Assembly: GCF_025947145.1 (NCBI RefSeq)
Contig: NZ_CP109999.1
Coordinates: forward strand, 3,162,001-3,226,000
Origin: Flavobacterium sp. N1994
GTDB lineage: Bacteria; Bacteroidota; Bacteroidia; Flavobacteriales; Flavobacteriaceae
Reading direction: 5' to 3'
Length of the DNA stretch: 64,000 nucleotides
Shown piece after piece: positions 36,670-45,307 of this stretch (its first letter is position 1; each line of letters starts with the position of its first letter). The notes below the pieces were generated by a model, which saw only the letters and a list, made by a program, of their open reading frames with translations, made no database searches and was not told the origin of the DNA. Both the position numbers and the translations under genes were made by a program.

Positions 36670-37853
36670 TTCATCGAAAAGGTTAGTGTAAATTGGGTTC
36701 CTTCATTTACAATACTACTATAGGAAATACATCCATTCATCAGCGCAATATATCGGGCAACTATATTCAAACCCAATCCAGTACCAGGAATATTACCCGT
36801 ATTGTGTGCTCTGAAAAAAGGTTCAAATAAATGGTTTTGATCTTCTTGTGGAATGCCAATCCCTTCATCTTTTACAGTTATAATACAATTGGTATCGTTA
36901 ATTTCGGTGGTGAACTCTATGCGAGAAGTATCATTAGAGTATTTTATAGCATTGGTAATTAAATTGATGATACTGTTCTTAAGTAAATTAGCATCCAGAT
37001 GCATTAGTTTTTGAGTTCCATTATGAGTGAAGTGTATTTGCTGCTGACCTTTGGCAAGTAATTGCATTTCTTCTGTAATCTCCTCTCCTAACTTCTTCAA
37101 GTCAAAATAAGTGATGTTAGTTTTCACTCGACCTATTTCTAATTGTTCTATGTATAAGAAATCATTGAGGACCGTAGTCAAGTTGGTTACAGCATTAATG
37201 ATTTTGCCAGCATGTTTGGTAATATTAGCGTTCTCCAGAGGCTCGGCATATTTTTCAATAAGAGAAGCGGATAACTGAGCCGTGCTTAAAGGAGTGCGGA
37301 ACTCATGAGAAGCCATCGATAAAAATCGGTTTTTAAGTTTACTAAGAGTTTTTTCTTTTTCTAAAGTGGCACTTACTTTCTCTTTTGATTTTTCGAGGGC
37401 TTTTATCGTATCATTTAAGGTTTTGGTTCGGAGTTCCACCAATTCTTCCAAATGAGAAGCATAGTTTTTTAGGCGTTCTTCATCGGCTTTTTGTTGGCTA
37501 AGGTCATGAATGAATCCGGCATAAATCTTTCGACCGGCATAATGAACTTCGCTCACACCAAGTTTAAAAGGAAATTGGTAACCCTCTTTAGTTCTTCCTT
37601 TAAGTTCTCTTGCTTTTTCTATAAAGGGGCTATCAACCGTTGTTTTATATCGGCTAGAGAAGTAATCGCGTGATGGCCAATCGAGAGATGGAATTAGTAA
37701 AGCTATATTATTTCCTAAAACTTCTTGTTCAGAATATCCGAAGAGTACACAAGCTGTTGGATTAATACTTTCTACAGTTCCAAAATCATCAGTAGTGATA
37801 ATACCGTCAATGGCATTATACACTATGGCATTAAGTAGAGCAGCTTTTTCCAT
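36666..37853 (-). CDS. FixL-like PAS sensor histidine kinase, soluble
   Basis: 395 residues, no membrane helix. PAS domain (about 5-130: AIDGIITTDDFGTVESINPT, GRTKEGYQFPFKLGVSE, FIHDL), a coiled coil (130-180), HisKA with SMASHEFRTPLSTAQLSA, and HATPase (NLITNAIKYS, DEGIGIP, GTGLGLNIV). The PAS resembles FixL, but in my hand alignment the stretch that holds the haem-ligand His of FixL (here DWPSRDYFSSRY) has no His, so haem-based O2 sensing is doubtful. Translationally coupled to the receiver-Crp regulator. Confidence 0.87.
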   Translation of the reverse strand: MEKAALLNAIVYNAIDGIITTDDFGTVESINPTACVLFGYSEQEVLGNNIALLIPSLDWPSRDYFSSRYKTTVDSPFIEKARELKGRTKEGYQFPFKLGVSEVHYAGRKIYAGFIHDLSQQKADEERLKNYASHLEELVELRTKTLNDTIKALEKSKEKVSATLEKEKTLSKLKNRFLSMASHEFRTPLSTAQLSASLIEKYAEPLENANITKHAGKIINAVTNLTTVLNDFLYIEQLEIGRVKTNITYFDLKKLGEEITEEMQLLAKGQQQIHFTHNGTQKLMHLDANLLKNSIINLITNAIKYSNDTSRIEFTTEINDTNCIITVKDEGIGIPQEDQNHLFEPFFRAHNTGNIPGTGLGLNIVARYIALMNGCISYSSIVNEGTQFTLTFSMK

Positions 37854-37990
37854 AACTATTTTGGGTTAATGAGCGTTAGTGTTATGTAAATTTCGACTGT
37901 TTAGGCTTGTGCAGCTTTATATAATTCTTTTAATATATTATAGAATTCATTCATTTTCTTTTTTTTATATGTCAACGGTCTTATTAATTA

Positions 37991-38056
37991 ATGATAGATA
38001 TCATATAAAGTAATGGTGGTACTCATTTTAATCTGACACGACTTGTTTCAACTTTG
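37991..38056 (+). promoter_or_regulatory. Crp/Fnr-type tandem operator and promoter
   Basis: Perfect ATGATAGATATCAT at 37991-38004 and a degenerate ATGGTGGTACTCAT at 38013-38026, 22 bp apart. The -7 box CAACTTTG (one mismatch to TAnnTTTG) ends at 38056, 36.5 bp from the centre of the second site, the spacing seen at ccoI, ccoS and hemN. It drives the small ORF at 38098 and the DJ-1-type gene. Confidence 0.65.
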
Positions 38057-38097
38057 CATGGATACAGGATTTACTTGATCAGAATCAATAAAAACAA

Positions 38098-38211
38098 ATG
38101 AGAACACTATTTGCTCTAATAGCGCTAACGGCAATCACTACCTCAATCCTTATGAATACGATTGGGAAAAAAGTAAAACGATTGTATGCAGCCAACTCAA
38201 ACACACACTAA
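38098..38211 (+). CDS. 37-residue small protein, unknown
   Basis: MRTLFALIALTAITTSILM opens with a single hydrophobic segment, followed by a basic tail (GKKVKRLYAANS). It has an ATG start and lies 42 nt after a strong candidate promoter with a Crp/Fnr-type operator, 27 bp before the DJ-1-type gene. Could be a small membrane or exported peptide, or merely part of the leader. The fact that the promoter points straight at it is the main support. Confidence 0.4.
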   Translation: MRTLFALIALTAITTSILMNTIGKKVKRLYAANSNTH

Positions 38212-38238
38212 CTTTTATAAATCACTAATAACAAAGAC

Positions 38239-38931
38239 ATGAAAATACTGATTGTACTAACCTCCCATGATACTTTAGGGACTACCAGTGGGAAAACTGG
38301 TTTTTGGATTGAAGAATTTGCAGCACCTTACTATGTTCTTTTAGATGCTGGTGCGACTATTACCATTGCGTCACCAAAAGGAGGGCAGCCTCCAGTTGAT
38401 CCTAAAAGCGAAGCGAAAGAAGCGCAGACGGCAGATACTGAGAGATTCTACAAAGACAAAACAGCAATTGATCTTGTCGCACATTCCCTAAAATTAAGTG
38501 ATTTAGATCAAGCCGACTACGATGGGGTATTTTATCCTGGAGGTCATGGTCCGTTATGGGATTTGGCTAATGACAAAGATTCTATTCACTTGATAGAAGG
38601 TTTTTATAATCATCAAAAGCCAATTGCTTTCGTATGTCATGCGCCCGCTGCTTTAGTTAATGTAAAAGCCAAAAACGGTCAGCCTTTAGTAAAAGGAAAA
38701 CACCTAACTAGTTTTTCGAATACGGAAGAGGAGGCCGTGAAGTTAACTAAAGTGGTTCCCTTTTTACTGGAAGATGAGCTTTCCAAACAGGGCGCTCATT
38801 ATAGCAAAGGAAATGACTGGGAATCCTATGTAAAACAAGATGGATTACTGATTACAGGACAAAATCCAGCTTCTTCCGCTGCGGTAGCAAAATTGCTATT
38901 AGAAACACTAAATGACAAAAAAGAGAAATAA
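38239..38931 (+). CDS. DJ-1/PfpI family protein, Hsp31/glyoxalase III-like
   Basis: 230 residues. Nucleophile-elbow Cys in FVCHAPAAL, GGHGPLWDLAND loop, and a KTGFWIEEFAAPYY N-terminal segment typical of the Hsp31-type subgroup. Such proteins detoxify methylglyoxal or act as stress chaperones. It is preceded by a Crp/Fnr-type operator-promoter, so it probably belongs to the low-oxygen/stress regulon in this block. Confidence 0.85.
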   Translation: MKILIVLTSHDTLGTTSGKTGFWIEEFAAPYYVLLDAGATITIASPKGGQPPVDPKSEAKEAQTADTERFYKDKTAIDLVAHSLKLSDLDQADYDGVFYPGGHGPLWDLANDKDSIHLIEGFYNHQKPIAFVCHAPAALVNVKAKNGQPLVKGKHLTSFSNTEEEAVKLTKVVPFLLEDELSKQGAHYSKGNDWESYVKQDGLLITGQNPASSAAVAKLLLETLNDKKEK

Positions 38932-38966
38932 AGATATTTATATTGGAGTAGGACTGAGAGTGAATT

Positions 38967-39572
38967 TTATAAGTAGGCTACGGCTAAAACTTTCAGTTCT
39001 GTATTTAGGGTATACATTCTAGGCACTCCAGTTGACATATTCACTTTTGCAATGGCTTCTGGGCTGATGTTTTCCAGATACATCATCAAGGATCGTAAAC
39101 TGTTACCATGTGCCACAATTAATACATTTTGACCAGCTCTTAATTTGGGTTCTATTTCGGTTTTGTAATAGGGTACGGTTCTTGCAAAAGTGGCGGCTAA
39201 ACTTTCACCATCGGGTGGACTAACAGCATAACTTCTTCTCCATATTTCAACTTGTGCTTCTCCATATTTCTTTGTCGTTTCTTCTTTGTTAAGCCCCTGT
39301 AAACTGCCATACATTCTTTCATTCAAGGCAGCGTTTTTTATGACAGGAATATTTGTTTGTGTTATTACTTCTAGAATAATTCGTAAACTTTCCTGAGCTC
39401 TTATAAGCATTGAAGTATAAGCCCTATCAAAAGAGTACTCTTTGAGTTTTTCTCCAGTTTGTTTTGCTTCCTCTTCTCCTAGTGGTGTGAGACCAATATC
39501 GACAGTGCCAGTAAAACGGTTTTCTAAGTTATAAACTGATTGTCCGTGACGAACCAAAACTAATAGGGACAT
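38967..39572 (-). CDS. gpmA: 2,3-bisphosphoglycerate-dependent phosphoglycerate mutase
   Basis: 201 residues. Phosphohistidine motif VRHGQSVYNLENRFTG, NERMYGSLQGLNKEE, SPPDGES and the second His in VAHGNSLR. Interconverts 3- and 2-phosphoglycerate in glycolysis. Slightly shorter than the E. coli enzyme, as usual in Bacteroidota. A TAACTTTG -7 box (minus strand, 39596-39603) lies just upstream; no Crp/Fnr site sits at the matching distance from it. Confidence 0.9.
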   Translation of the reverse strand: MSLLVLVRHGQSVYNLENRFTGTVDIGLTPLGEEEAKQTGEKLKEYSFDRAYTSMLIRAQESLRIILEVITQTNIPVIKNAALNERMYGSLQGLNKEETTKKYGEAQVEIWRRSYAVSPPDGESLAATFARTVPYYKTEIEPKLRAGQNVLIVAHGNSLRSLMMYLENISPEAIAKVNMSTGVPRMYTLNTELKVLAVAYL

Positions 39573-39705
39573 AGTACATAAGTTGATGATGGAAACAAAG
39601 TTACATCATAATTTGCCATTTGATTGTGAGTCTTATTGATAGTAAAGATGATAAGGCTCACTTTCTACGTTGCTGTCAAATAAGTGTTGTATGTCACTTA
39701 TTCTG

Positions 39706-39749
39706 GTGATATCTGTCATTCGCTCTTTTTTATAGATGTCGGAAATTTG
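39706..39749 (+). promoter_or_regulatory. Crp/Fnr-type operator and promoter for the Lys-rich protein
   Basis: GTGATATCTGTCAT (39706-39719; one mismatch to ATGAY-N4-RTCAT) with GAAATTTG (one mismatch to TAnnTTTG) ending at 39749, exactly 36.5 bp from the site centre. Confidence 0.6.
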
Positions 39750-39817
39750 TATCAAATAATTAAAAGGCTGTCTCAATAGTTGGGTTGGCTATTCCAAAAC
39801 ATTTAATAAACAAGATT

Positions 39818-40072
39818 ATGAAATCAAGTTCAAAAAAGATTGCTGCCGAAATTACTTCTGCACTTAAAGAAGCCACTTTGGTAAAATCAAGCGGAAAAAA
39901 AATAATGAGAAGAATTGATGAAACGGCTAAAAGATTGGCAAAGAAAATCAATAAAAGGATAGACTCAGCAACAGGTAAAACTCAAAAGAACAACCTAAAG
40001 AAAGAAGTAAAAAAAGCTGAAAAAGTAGCTAAAAAAGTTGCTGCCGAAAATGCTCTTGAGGAAACTAAATAG
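39818..40072 (+). CDS. Lys/Ala-rich histone-like small protein
   Basis: 84 residues from the ATG at 39818 (a TTG frame starts at 39785). About a quarter Lys; alternating KK and A/E blocks (EVKKAEKVAKKVAAENALEE) suggest one or two amphipathic helices, as in histone H1-like or AlgP-type DNA-binding tails. No defined domain. A Crp/Fnr-type site sits upstream at the class II distance, so it may be a nucleoid protein made under low oxygen or stress. DNA binding is inferred from charge only. Confidence 0.6.
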   Translation: MKSSSKKIAAEITSALKEATLVKSSGKKIMRRIDETAKRLAKKINKRIDSATGKTQKNNLKKEVKKAEKVAKKVAAENALEETK

Positions 40073-40083
40073 AAAATAATCCC

Positions 40084-40473
40084 ATGACTGCAATAAGCAC
40101 TCAGGTAATTTGGCTTTTTTTATTGGCATTGCCCATTGCTTGTGTTGCTTGGACAGTTACTCAAGAAGAAGTATTTAGGGAACCTAGAGAGTTTTGTGTC
40201 AAGCATAGCAAGCAGGGAAAGTCGATAGTAAAACGAAAATTATTTTACCTCTTTACCTGCGAGTATTGTTTTAGCCACTATGTTACCATAGTGGTTCTTA
40301 TTACAACAGGATACCAATTATTGATACCCGATTGGAGAGGTTATTTGATAGCTGGATTTTCTTTGGTATGGATTGCCAATCTTTATATGAGTTTGTTTGG
40401 GTTGCTAAGACAAGGTATCAAAATGGAGAAAACAGAAATTGCGGAGATAGAAAAAGAAATTAATGATAAATAA
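40084..40473 (+). CDS. small membrane protein with CxxC motif, unknown
   Basis: 129 residues, three predicted helices (about 8-25, 60-80, 88-110). The motif YLFTCEYCFSHYVT holds a CxxC at the start of the second helix, reminiscent of DUF1360-type proteins, but the assignment is uncertain. Separated by 11 bp from the Lys-rich protein gene and probably co-transcribed. Confidence 0.6.
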   Translation: MTAISTQVIWLFLLALPIACVAWTVTQEEVFREPREFCVKHSKQGKSIVKRKLFYLFTCEYCFSHYVTIVVLITTGYQLLIPDWRGYLIAGFSLVWIANLYMSLFGLLRQGIKMEKTEIAEIEKEINDK

Positions 40474-40610
40474 TGCGTTTCTAAAAGCATTATAATTCAA
40501 CCTTTTAAAATAAAAAAAAAACAATTACTAAATCATTTTACTGGCAGGATGCCATCATATGAGAAATAAAGCATTAGTAATGAAAACGGTTCAAATAGTT
40601 CTATTTTAAT

Positions 40611-41144
40611 ATGGAAGAAGATCTTAGGCACTTAGAATTTCTTGCCATTAACTCTAAAGAGATTATTGAGAAGCAAGTCGACTCCTATCGGCAACAACAT
40701 TCTTATGCTGGAACCATTATTGGTTTTACGGTATTGTTTATTCCGTTTTTCTTAAATAGTTTGAATGGTGCTTACCGGATATTTCAATACATCTCGATTG
40801 CTTCCATTGCCTTATTCATCAGTTCCATACTTTTGATGTTAAGCATTTTTAGGGGTAAACCTCTAGACCAAGCATTATCTCCAGAAAAATATCAAACCCT
40901 AATCAAGAAATCCTATAAAGAAGTCTTACTCTTTGAAATCGAAGCCAACAAAGCTTCTTACATCAAAAACAGCGCAGCCACCATCAAAGGAAATAAAAGG
41001 TATTTACAAGGTGTTAGTTTGACAACGATTGCTATTTTAATTGCTATTGTATTGTTGTTAACCAATTCATTTATTGCCATAGAAAAAGTACCAACAAAAG
41101 TGCAAGTGGTTGCTCCCACTAAAAAAGCAAGCAAAGTAAATTAA
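40611..41144 (+). CDS. membrane protein of unknown function
   Basis: 177 residues: N-terminal soluble helix, two closely spaced membrane helices (about 38-52 and 58-78), a ~60-residue cytoplasmic helical stretch and a third helix (about 135-155). No recognised motif. It sits among stress-type genes; no operator was found upstream. Confidence 0.65.
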   Translation: MEEDLRHLEFLAINSKEIIEKQVDSYRQQHSYAGTIIGFTVLFIPFFLNSLNGAYRIFQYISIASIALFISSILLMLSIFRGKPLDQALSPEKYQTLIKKSYKEVLLFEIEANKASYIKNSAATIKGNKRYLQGVSLTTIAILIAIVLLLTNSFIAIEKVPTKVQVVAPTKKASKVN

Positions 41145-41404
41145 TCAATGGACAAAAACAACGCTGTTGCATTAATTGGTGCTGTTGATTTTGATGATCG
41201 ATAAAGCCTTCTATTCACAACTAAAAACGCTTAACAACCAAGCTTTCAATTCATATCTTTTTTTCAAAGTGTGAATCATATAATTTTAAAAAAGAATTTT
41301 AGAATCCTTTCCTAACTGAATATATTGAATTTTGCCAAACAAATAATGCAAATGAAATAGTGCTTTGGTATTTTTTATGTCAATAGCTATTCATACAATT
41401 CAAA
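41145..41404. other. intergenic region without a recognised gene
   Basis: 260 bp, AT-rich. I see no hairpin, tRNA or clear operator; a promoter for the DUF4142 gene presumably lies here. Confidence 0.5.
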
Positions 41405-41989
41405 ATGAAAAATTATAAAGAAAGAGTTTTACAAGGAATCGTGTTAATTGTTGTCATTGGCACAACATTCAACTATTTGGATGGCAAATCTCAAGTTAGT
41501 AAAAAAATCGTACTGCAAAGAAACGATGTTGCCTACGATAGAAGAAGAAGCGAAGAAGCAGCTCAATTTTTATTGGATGCATCCGAAATTAACTTAGAAC
41601 AAATTAGTTTAGGGAAATTAGCACAACAAAAAGGAAATAAGAAAGAGACTAAAGTCTTAGGAAAAAGGATGGAAAGGGATTATGCAAATTCCAATAATGT
41701 ATTGAATTCATTACTTAAAACAAAAAGCATAACACTTCCTACATCGCAAACCGAAATGGGATTGAAAGCTTATCAAAAGCTAAACCATCAGTCAGGAATT
41801 AATTTTGATAGAACCTACACGGCTATGATGATAAGTCAACATCAATTTGCTATATCCTTATTTGAAACAGCCTCTTCAGAATGTCTTGATCCAGAAATCA
41901 AAGCATGGGCAGGCTCAACACTTCCCACTCTAAAAACCAATCTCGAGCTGGCTTTAAAATGTCAAAAGGAATGCAATGCAATAAATTAG
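41405..41989 (+). CDS. DUF4142 family exported protein
   Basis: 194 residues with an N-terminal signal/anchor (about 8-24) and a ferritin-like four-helix region: AAQFLLDASEINLEQISLGKLA, VLGKRMERDY, FDRTYTAMMISQHQFAISLFE. These are DUF4142 hallmarks. Function unknown; members are often stress-induced. It precedes the DUF2383 gene by 88 bp. Confidence 0.8.
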   Translation: MKNYKERVLQGIVLIVVIGTTFNYLDGKSQVSKKIVLQRNDVAYDRRRSEEAAQFLLDASEINLEQISLGKLAQQKGNKKETKVLGKRMERDYANSNNVLNSLLKTKSITLPTSQTEMGLKAYQKLNHQSGINFDRTYTAMMISQHQFAISLFETASSECLDPEIKAWAGSTLPTLKTNLELALKCQKECNAIN

Positions 41990-42077
41990 GTATAACAATA
42001 GAGGTTAGAGAATTCATCAACTTTTATAGAGGGTTACAAAAAAAAACAATAATTAAAACAAGTAAAAAACAATAAAA

Positions 42078-42536
42078 ATGGAAAATGAAAAAACAGTCGA
42101 AGTGTTAAATACACTAATCACAATCAATAACGATAGAATTGAAGGATATGAAACGGCCTCCAAAGAAACAGAAGAACAAGATTTGAAAAACTTGTTTGGG
42201 CAATTTATTGCTACTAGTCAAAAATGCAGGCAAGAATTAGTACTAGAAGTGGCTGCACTTGATGGAGAAATTGCAGAAGGTACCTTAACCTCGGGCAAAT
42301 TCTTCCGAGTTTGGATGGATGTAAAAGCAGCGCTTACAGGAAAAGACAGGAAAGCGATTCTTAATTCCTGCGAATACGGAGAAGATGCTGCACTTGCCAC
42401 TTATAAAGAAGCCCTTGAAGATTATACAGGACTTTTAAATACCAAACAGCAATCGATGATAAGTCACCAACAATCATTAATAAAAGCAGATCACAATAAA
42501 GTAAAAGCAATGCGTGATGCTTTAGTAGAAATTTAG
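42078..42536 (+). CDS. PA2169-type four-helix bundle protein (DUF2383)
   Basis: 152 residues, all helical. ENEKTVEVLNTLITINNDRIEGYE, then FFRVWMDVKAALTGKDRKAILNSCEYGEDAAL, matches the DUF2383/PA2169 family with its Glu residues placed as in ferritin-like folds. Family members are often found with general stress genes; the reaction, if any, is unknown. Confidence 0.85.
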   Translation: MENEKTVEVLNTLITINNDRIEGYETASKETEEQDLKNLFGQFIATSQKCRQELVLEVAALDGEIAEGTLTSGKFFRVWMDVKAALTGKDRKAILNSCEYGEDAALATYKEALEDYTGLLNTKQQSMISHQQSLIKADHNKVKAMRDALVEI

Positions 42537-42642
42537 TTGCTATTTACTTTCATTTTAGGATAAACGCTATTGCAATTACGTAAAAGGATTGCAATAGTTG
42601 GGTATCACGAGAGGTAGCTTACTTAGAATTAAAATAAAAATT

Positions 42643-42882
42643 ATGTGGAAAGAAGAAAACAATCAATTGCAACGAAGCTTTCAGTTTAACGACTTTATAG
42701 AAGCTTTTACTTTTATGACCCGAGTGGCTTTTGCCGCCGAAAAAATGAACCATCATCCCAATTGGAGTAACGAATACAACAAAGTTGATATAGCCCTTTT
42801 TACTCATGATGCCAAGGACAAGATTACCGAAAAAGATCATTCACTAGCGAAACTAATAGACACCATTTATGCTAACCAATAG
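42643..42882 (+). CDS. 4a-hydroxytetrahydrobiopterin dehydratase (PCD)
   Basis: 79 residues from the ATG at 42643, chosen because MWKEENN is the natural N-terminus of the family; the frame extends to 42598. Catalytic pattern AEKMNHHPNWSNEYNKV and THDA are complete. Recycles pterin cofactor after aromatic amino-acid hydroxylases. No hydroxylase is in the window. It overlaps the FMN reductase gene by 14 bp. Confidence 0.88.
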   Translation: MWKEENNQLQRSFQFNDFIEAFTFMTRVAFAAEKMNHHPNWSNEYNKVDIALFTHDAKDKITEKDHSLAKLIDTIYANQ

Positions 42883-43483
42883 TTTTATAAGAGGTGTTGA
42901 AACACCTTCCCCCGAAAATACAATCTTACCTCATATCGCTATTATCTCCTCTAGTGTTAGAAATAACCGAAAGAGTCATTTTGTATCCTTGTATTTTCAA
43001 AATTATTTGACAAACAGTTGTTTAGCTACGAATGAAATTCTGGATTTGAAAAAATACGCTTTTCCTGTTTTTGAAGATAAACTAAGTACGATGGTAAATC
43101 CTTCCGAACAAGTTATAGAATTTGCCGATAAGATTAAATCAGCCAATGGTATAATCATAGTTACCCCCGAATATAATGGTGGTTATCCCGCTAGCTTGAA
43201 AAATGTAATCGATTTGTTATTAGAAGAATGGCATCACAAACCTGTGGGCATAGTAACCGTTTCGGATGGCGCCTTTGGTGGCTCTCAAGTGTTAGTGTCG
43301 TTGCAATTTACCCTTTGGAAAATGAAAGCAATTACCATCCCAGCTATCTTTTCTGTACCAAATGTGGATAAACAGTATACTGAAAATGGAGTTGCTATTG
43401 AAAAAGAAACTACCGATAAACTGGCTGCTGTTTTTATATCAGAATTGCTATCCGTTGTCAAATCCTATTCTAAAAATGGTTAG
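42869..43483 (+). CDS. NADPH-dependent FMN reductase family protein
   Basis: 204 residues. Flavodoxin-like fold with the family stretch IIIVTPEYNGGYPASLKNVIDLL and an N-terminal phosphate-binding region ISSSVRNNRKSHFVS. Predicted to reduce FMN or quinones with NAD(P)H. The ATG at 42869 overlaps the end of the pterin dehydratase gene, implying translational coupling. Confidence 0.85.
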   Translation: MLTNSFIRGVETPSPENTILPHIAIISSSVRNNRKSHFVSLYFQNYLTNSCLATNEILDLKKYAFPVFEDKLSTMVNPSEQVIEFADKIKSANGIIIVTPEYNGGYPASLKNVIDLLLEEWHHKPVGIVTVSDGAFGGSQVLVSLQFTLWKMKAITIPAIFSVPNVDKQYTENGVAIEKETTDKLAAVFISELLSVVKSYSKNG

Positions 43484-43654
43484 AAAACCCATACATTGTG
43501 CTTTAATAACGGATATAAATCTTATTTGACTTGTTGGTGTAAGTTTTAAATAATTTGGACCGCATAATTAACACTCAAACAGTTGTAAATCATTGATTTT
43601 TAGCGTAACTTTAAGGATGTTTCTTCTAATTTACATTACTAAAAAAATATTACA

Positions 43655-44548
43655 ATGGAATTTATAGATTATTATAAAATTCTCGAAGTCCCCAAAACCG
43701 CTACAGAAGCCGATATTAAAAAAGCGTATCGCAAATTGGCTCGTAAATTCCATCCAGATGTTAGTCCGAATGACAAGAATGCTGAAAAGAAATTTAAGGA
43801 AATCAATGAAGCCAATGAAGTATTAAGTCATCCCGAAAACCGTAAAAAATACGATAAGTACGGTAAAGACTGGCAACATGCGGAGGAGTTTGAAAAAGCT
43901 GGATATAATCCCAACCAACAACAAAGTACAGGAAGACAACAACAATCGGCAGATTTCTCAGATGATTTTTCCGATTACTTTCAGTCCATGTTTGGTAATG
44001 CAGGAGGAGGAAGAGGTAGGGAAGTCAGATACCGAGGACAAGACCTTACTGCCGAATTACGTCTAACTTTAAAAGACGTTTATCAAACCCAAAAACAAAC
44101 TTTAACAGTCAATCATAAAAGTATTAGAATTACTATTCCTGCTGGAGTGGAAAACGGACAAATTATAAAGATTCCAGGTCACGGTGCTCCAGGTGCCAAT
44201 GGCGGACCTAATGGCGACTTATATATAACTTTCTCAATTGTCGATACTCCTCCTTTTAAAAGAGATGGTAATAATCTGTATACCAATGTTGATTTAGACC
44301 TATACACAGCTGTATTAGGAGGTGATATGGTGGTCAATACTTTTGATGGTAAAGTAAAATTGAAAGTCCCACCCGAAACCCAAACGGGTACTAAAGTAAA
44401 ATTAAAAGGAAAAGGATTCCCCCTTTATAAAACGGAAGGTCAGTACGGAGATTTATACATCACGTATACAATTAAAACTCCTACTAATCTGACCGAAAAG
44501 GAGAAAGAATTATTTGTTGAACTTTCAAAATTAAGAAACGATGAATAG
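43655..44548 (+). CDS. cbpA: CbpA-type DnaJ co-chaperone
   Basis: 297 residues. J domain (1-68) with HPD in KFHPDVSPND; a linker rich in Gln and Gly; then two C-terminal substrate-binding barrels (RGQDLTAELRLTL, NGDLYITFSIV, GDLYITYTI). There is no CxxCxGxG zinc-finger, which separates CbpA from DnaJ. It stimulates DnaK and may bind curved DNA. Its modulator CbpM is encoded next, overlapping by 8 bp. Confidence 0.9.
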   Translation: MEFIDYYKILEVPKTATEADIKKAYRKLARKFHPDVSPNDKNAEKKFKEINEANEVLSHPENRKKYDKYGKDWQHAEEFEKAGYNPNQQQSTGRQQQSADFSDDFSDYFQSMFGNAGGGRGREVRYRGQDLTAELRLTLKDVYQTQKQTLTVNHKSIRITIPAGVENGQIIKIPGHGAPGANGGPNGDLYITFSIVDTPPFKRDGNNLYTNVDLDLYTAVLGGDMVVNTFDGKVKLKVPPETQTGTKVKLKGKGFPLYKTEGQYGDLYITYTIKTPTNLTEKEKELFVELSKLRNDE

Positions 44549-44837
44549 TGACGATTTAATAGTAATTGACTTGTTTTGTTTGCACCACGGAATAGAGGTA
44601 GATTTTATTTTTGAGCTACAAAGTCAGGGTATGATTGACATTGTAGAACGAGAAGAAAAGAAATATTTCTCGGTGGCTCAATTGGTTTCTATTGAAAAAA
44701 TAATCCGATTGCATTACGACCTCAATATTAATCTAGAAGGGATTGATGTGATTATGAATTTACTCCATCAAATGGAAGAGTACCAAAGACAACTGCAAAT
44801 CGCCAAGAACAAGTTAGCTTTTTTTGAAGAGGAGTAA
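44541..44837 (+). CDS. cbpM: chaperone modulator CbpM
   Basis: 98 residues, MerR-like small helical protein: CLHHGIEVDFIFELQSQGMI, then IEKIIRLHYDLNINLEGIDVIMNLL, which is the CbpM signature. In E. coli CbpM blocks the J domain of CbpA. The 8-bp overlap with cbpA fits coupled synthesis. Confidence 0.88.
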   Translation: MNSDDLIVIDLFCLHHGIEVDFIFELQSQGMIDIVEREEKKYFSVAQLVSIEKIIRLHYDLNINLEGIDVIMNLLHQMEEYQRQLQIAKNKLAFFEEE

Positions 44838-44894
44838 CTGATTTTTTTGACTACGAAATGCCCTTATATCAAATCATCTGTTTTTTTCTATAAT

Positions 44895-44938
44895 GTAACT
44901 TTTATCATATTTTACGCAAACCATTAGTTGTAATTTTG
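44895..44938 (+). promoter_or_regulatory. degenerate Crp/Fnr-type operator and promoter for the rhodanese-thioredoxin operon
   Basis: GTAACTTTTATCAT (44895-44908; 8 of 10 defined bases of ATGAY-N4-RTCAT) with a perfect -7 box TAATTTTG at 44931-44938; centre to last G is 36.5 bp, as at the other sites. Confidence 0.5.
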
Positions 44939-44978
44939 CTTTAAAACAGATTAATTATAATTTAAAATTACAAGTAAA

Positions 44979-45296
44979 ATGTTCAAAATACTCAATAAAA
45001 TGTTTTCTACTAAAGGAGATATTAATTTAGCTCAAATAGTAAATGATGGCGCTTTTTTGGTAGACGTGCGTTCGGCTGACGAATTTGCTCAAGGTCATTT
45101 AAAAGGGTCAGTCAACATTCCCTTAAATCAAATCCCTAACTTTTTATCAAAATTTAAAGGCAAAAAAAATATTGTGGTATTTTGTAAAAGTGGAGGCAGA
45201 AGTAATCAAGCCAAATATATTTTAGAACACAATGGATTTACAAATGTGTATAATGGCGGTACTTGGGAGAATGTGGAATCTCTTTTAAACAAGTAA
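44979..45296 (+). CDS. single-domain rhodanese-like protein
   Basis: 105 residues. DVRSADEFAQGHLKGSVNIPL and the active-site loop VVFCKSGGRSNQA with its catalytic Cys. Transfers sulfane sulfur; physiological acceptor unknown. First gene of a three-gene operon with a DUF2892 protein and thioredoxin, a set commonly tied to sulfur or redox stress. Confidence 0.88.
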   Translation: MFKILNKMFSTKGDINLAQIVNDGAFLVDVRSADEFAQGHLKGSVNIPLNQIPNFLSKFKGKKNIVVFCKSGGRSNQAKYILEHNGFTNVYNGGTWENVESLLNK

Positions 45297-45307
45297 AAAT
45301 ATAAATC

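Noticed and set aside
44838..44894. A second operator near TTATATCAAATCATC upstream of the rhodanese gene
   Set aside because: Half-sites are not at the right spacing; only the 44895 site fits the shared geometry.
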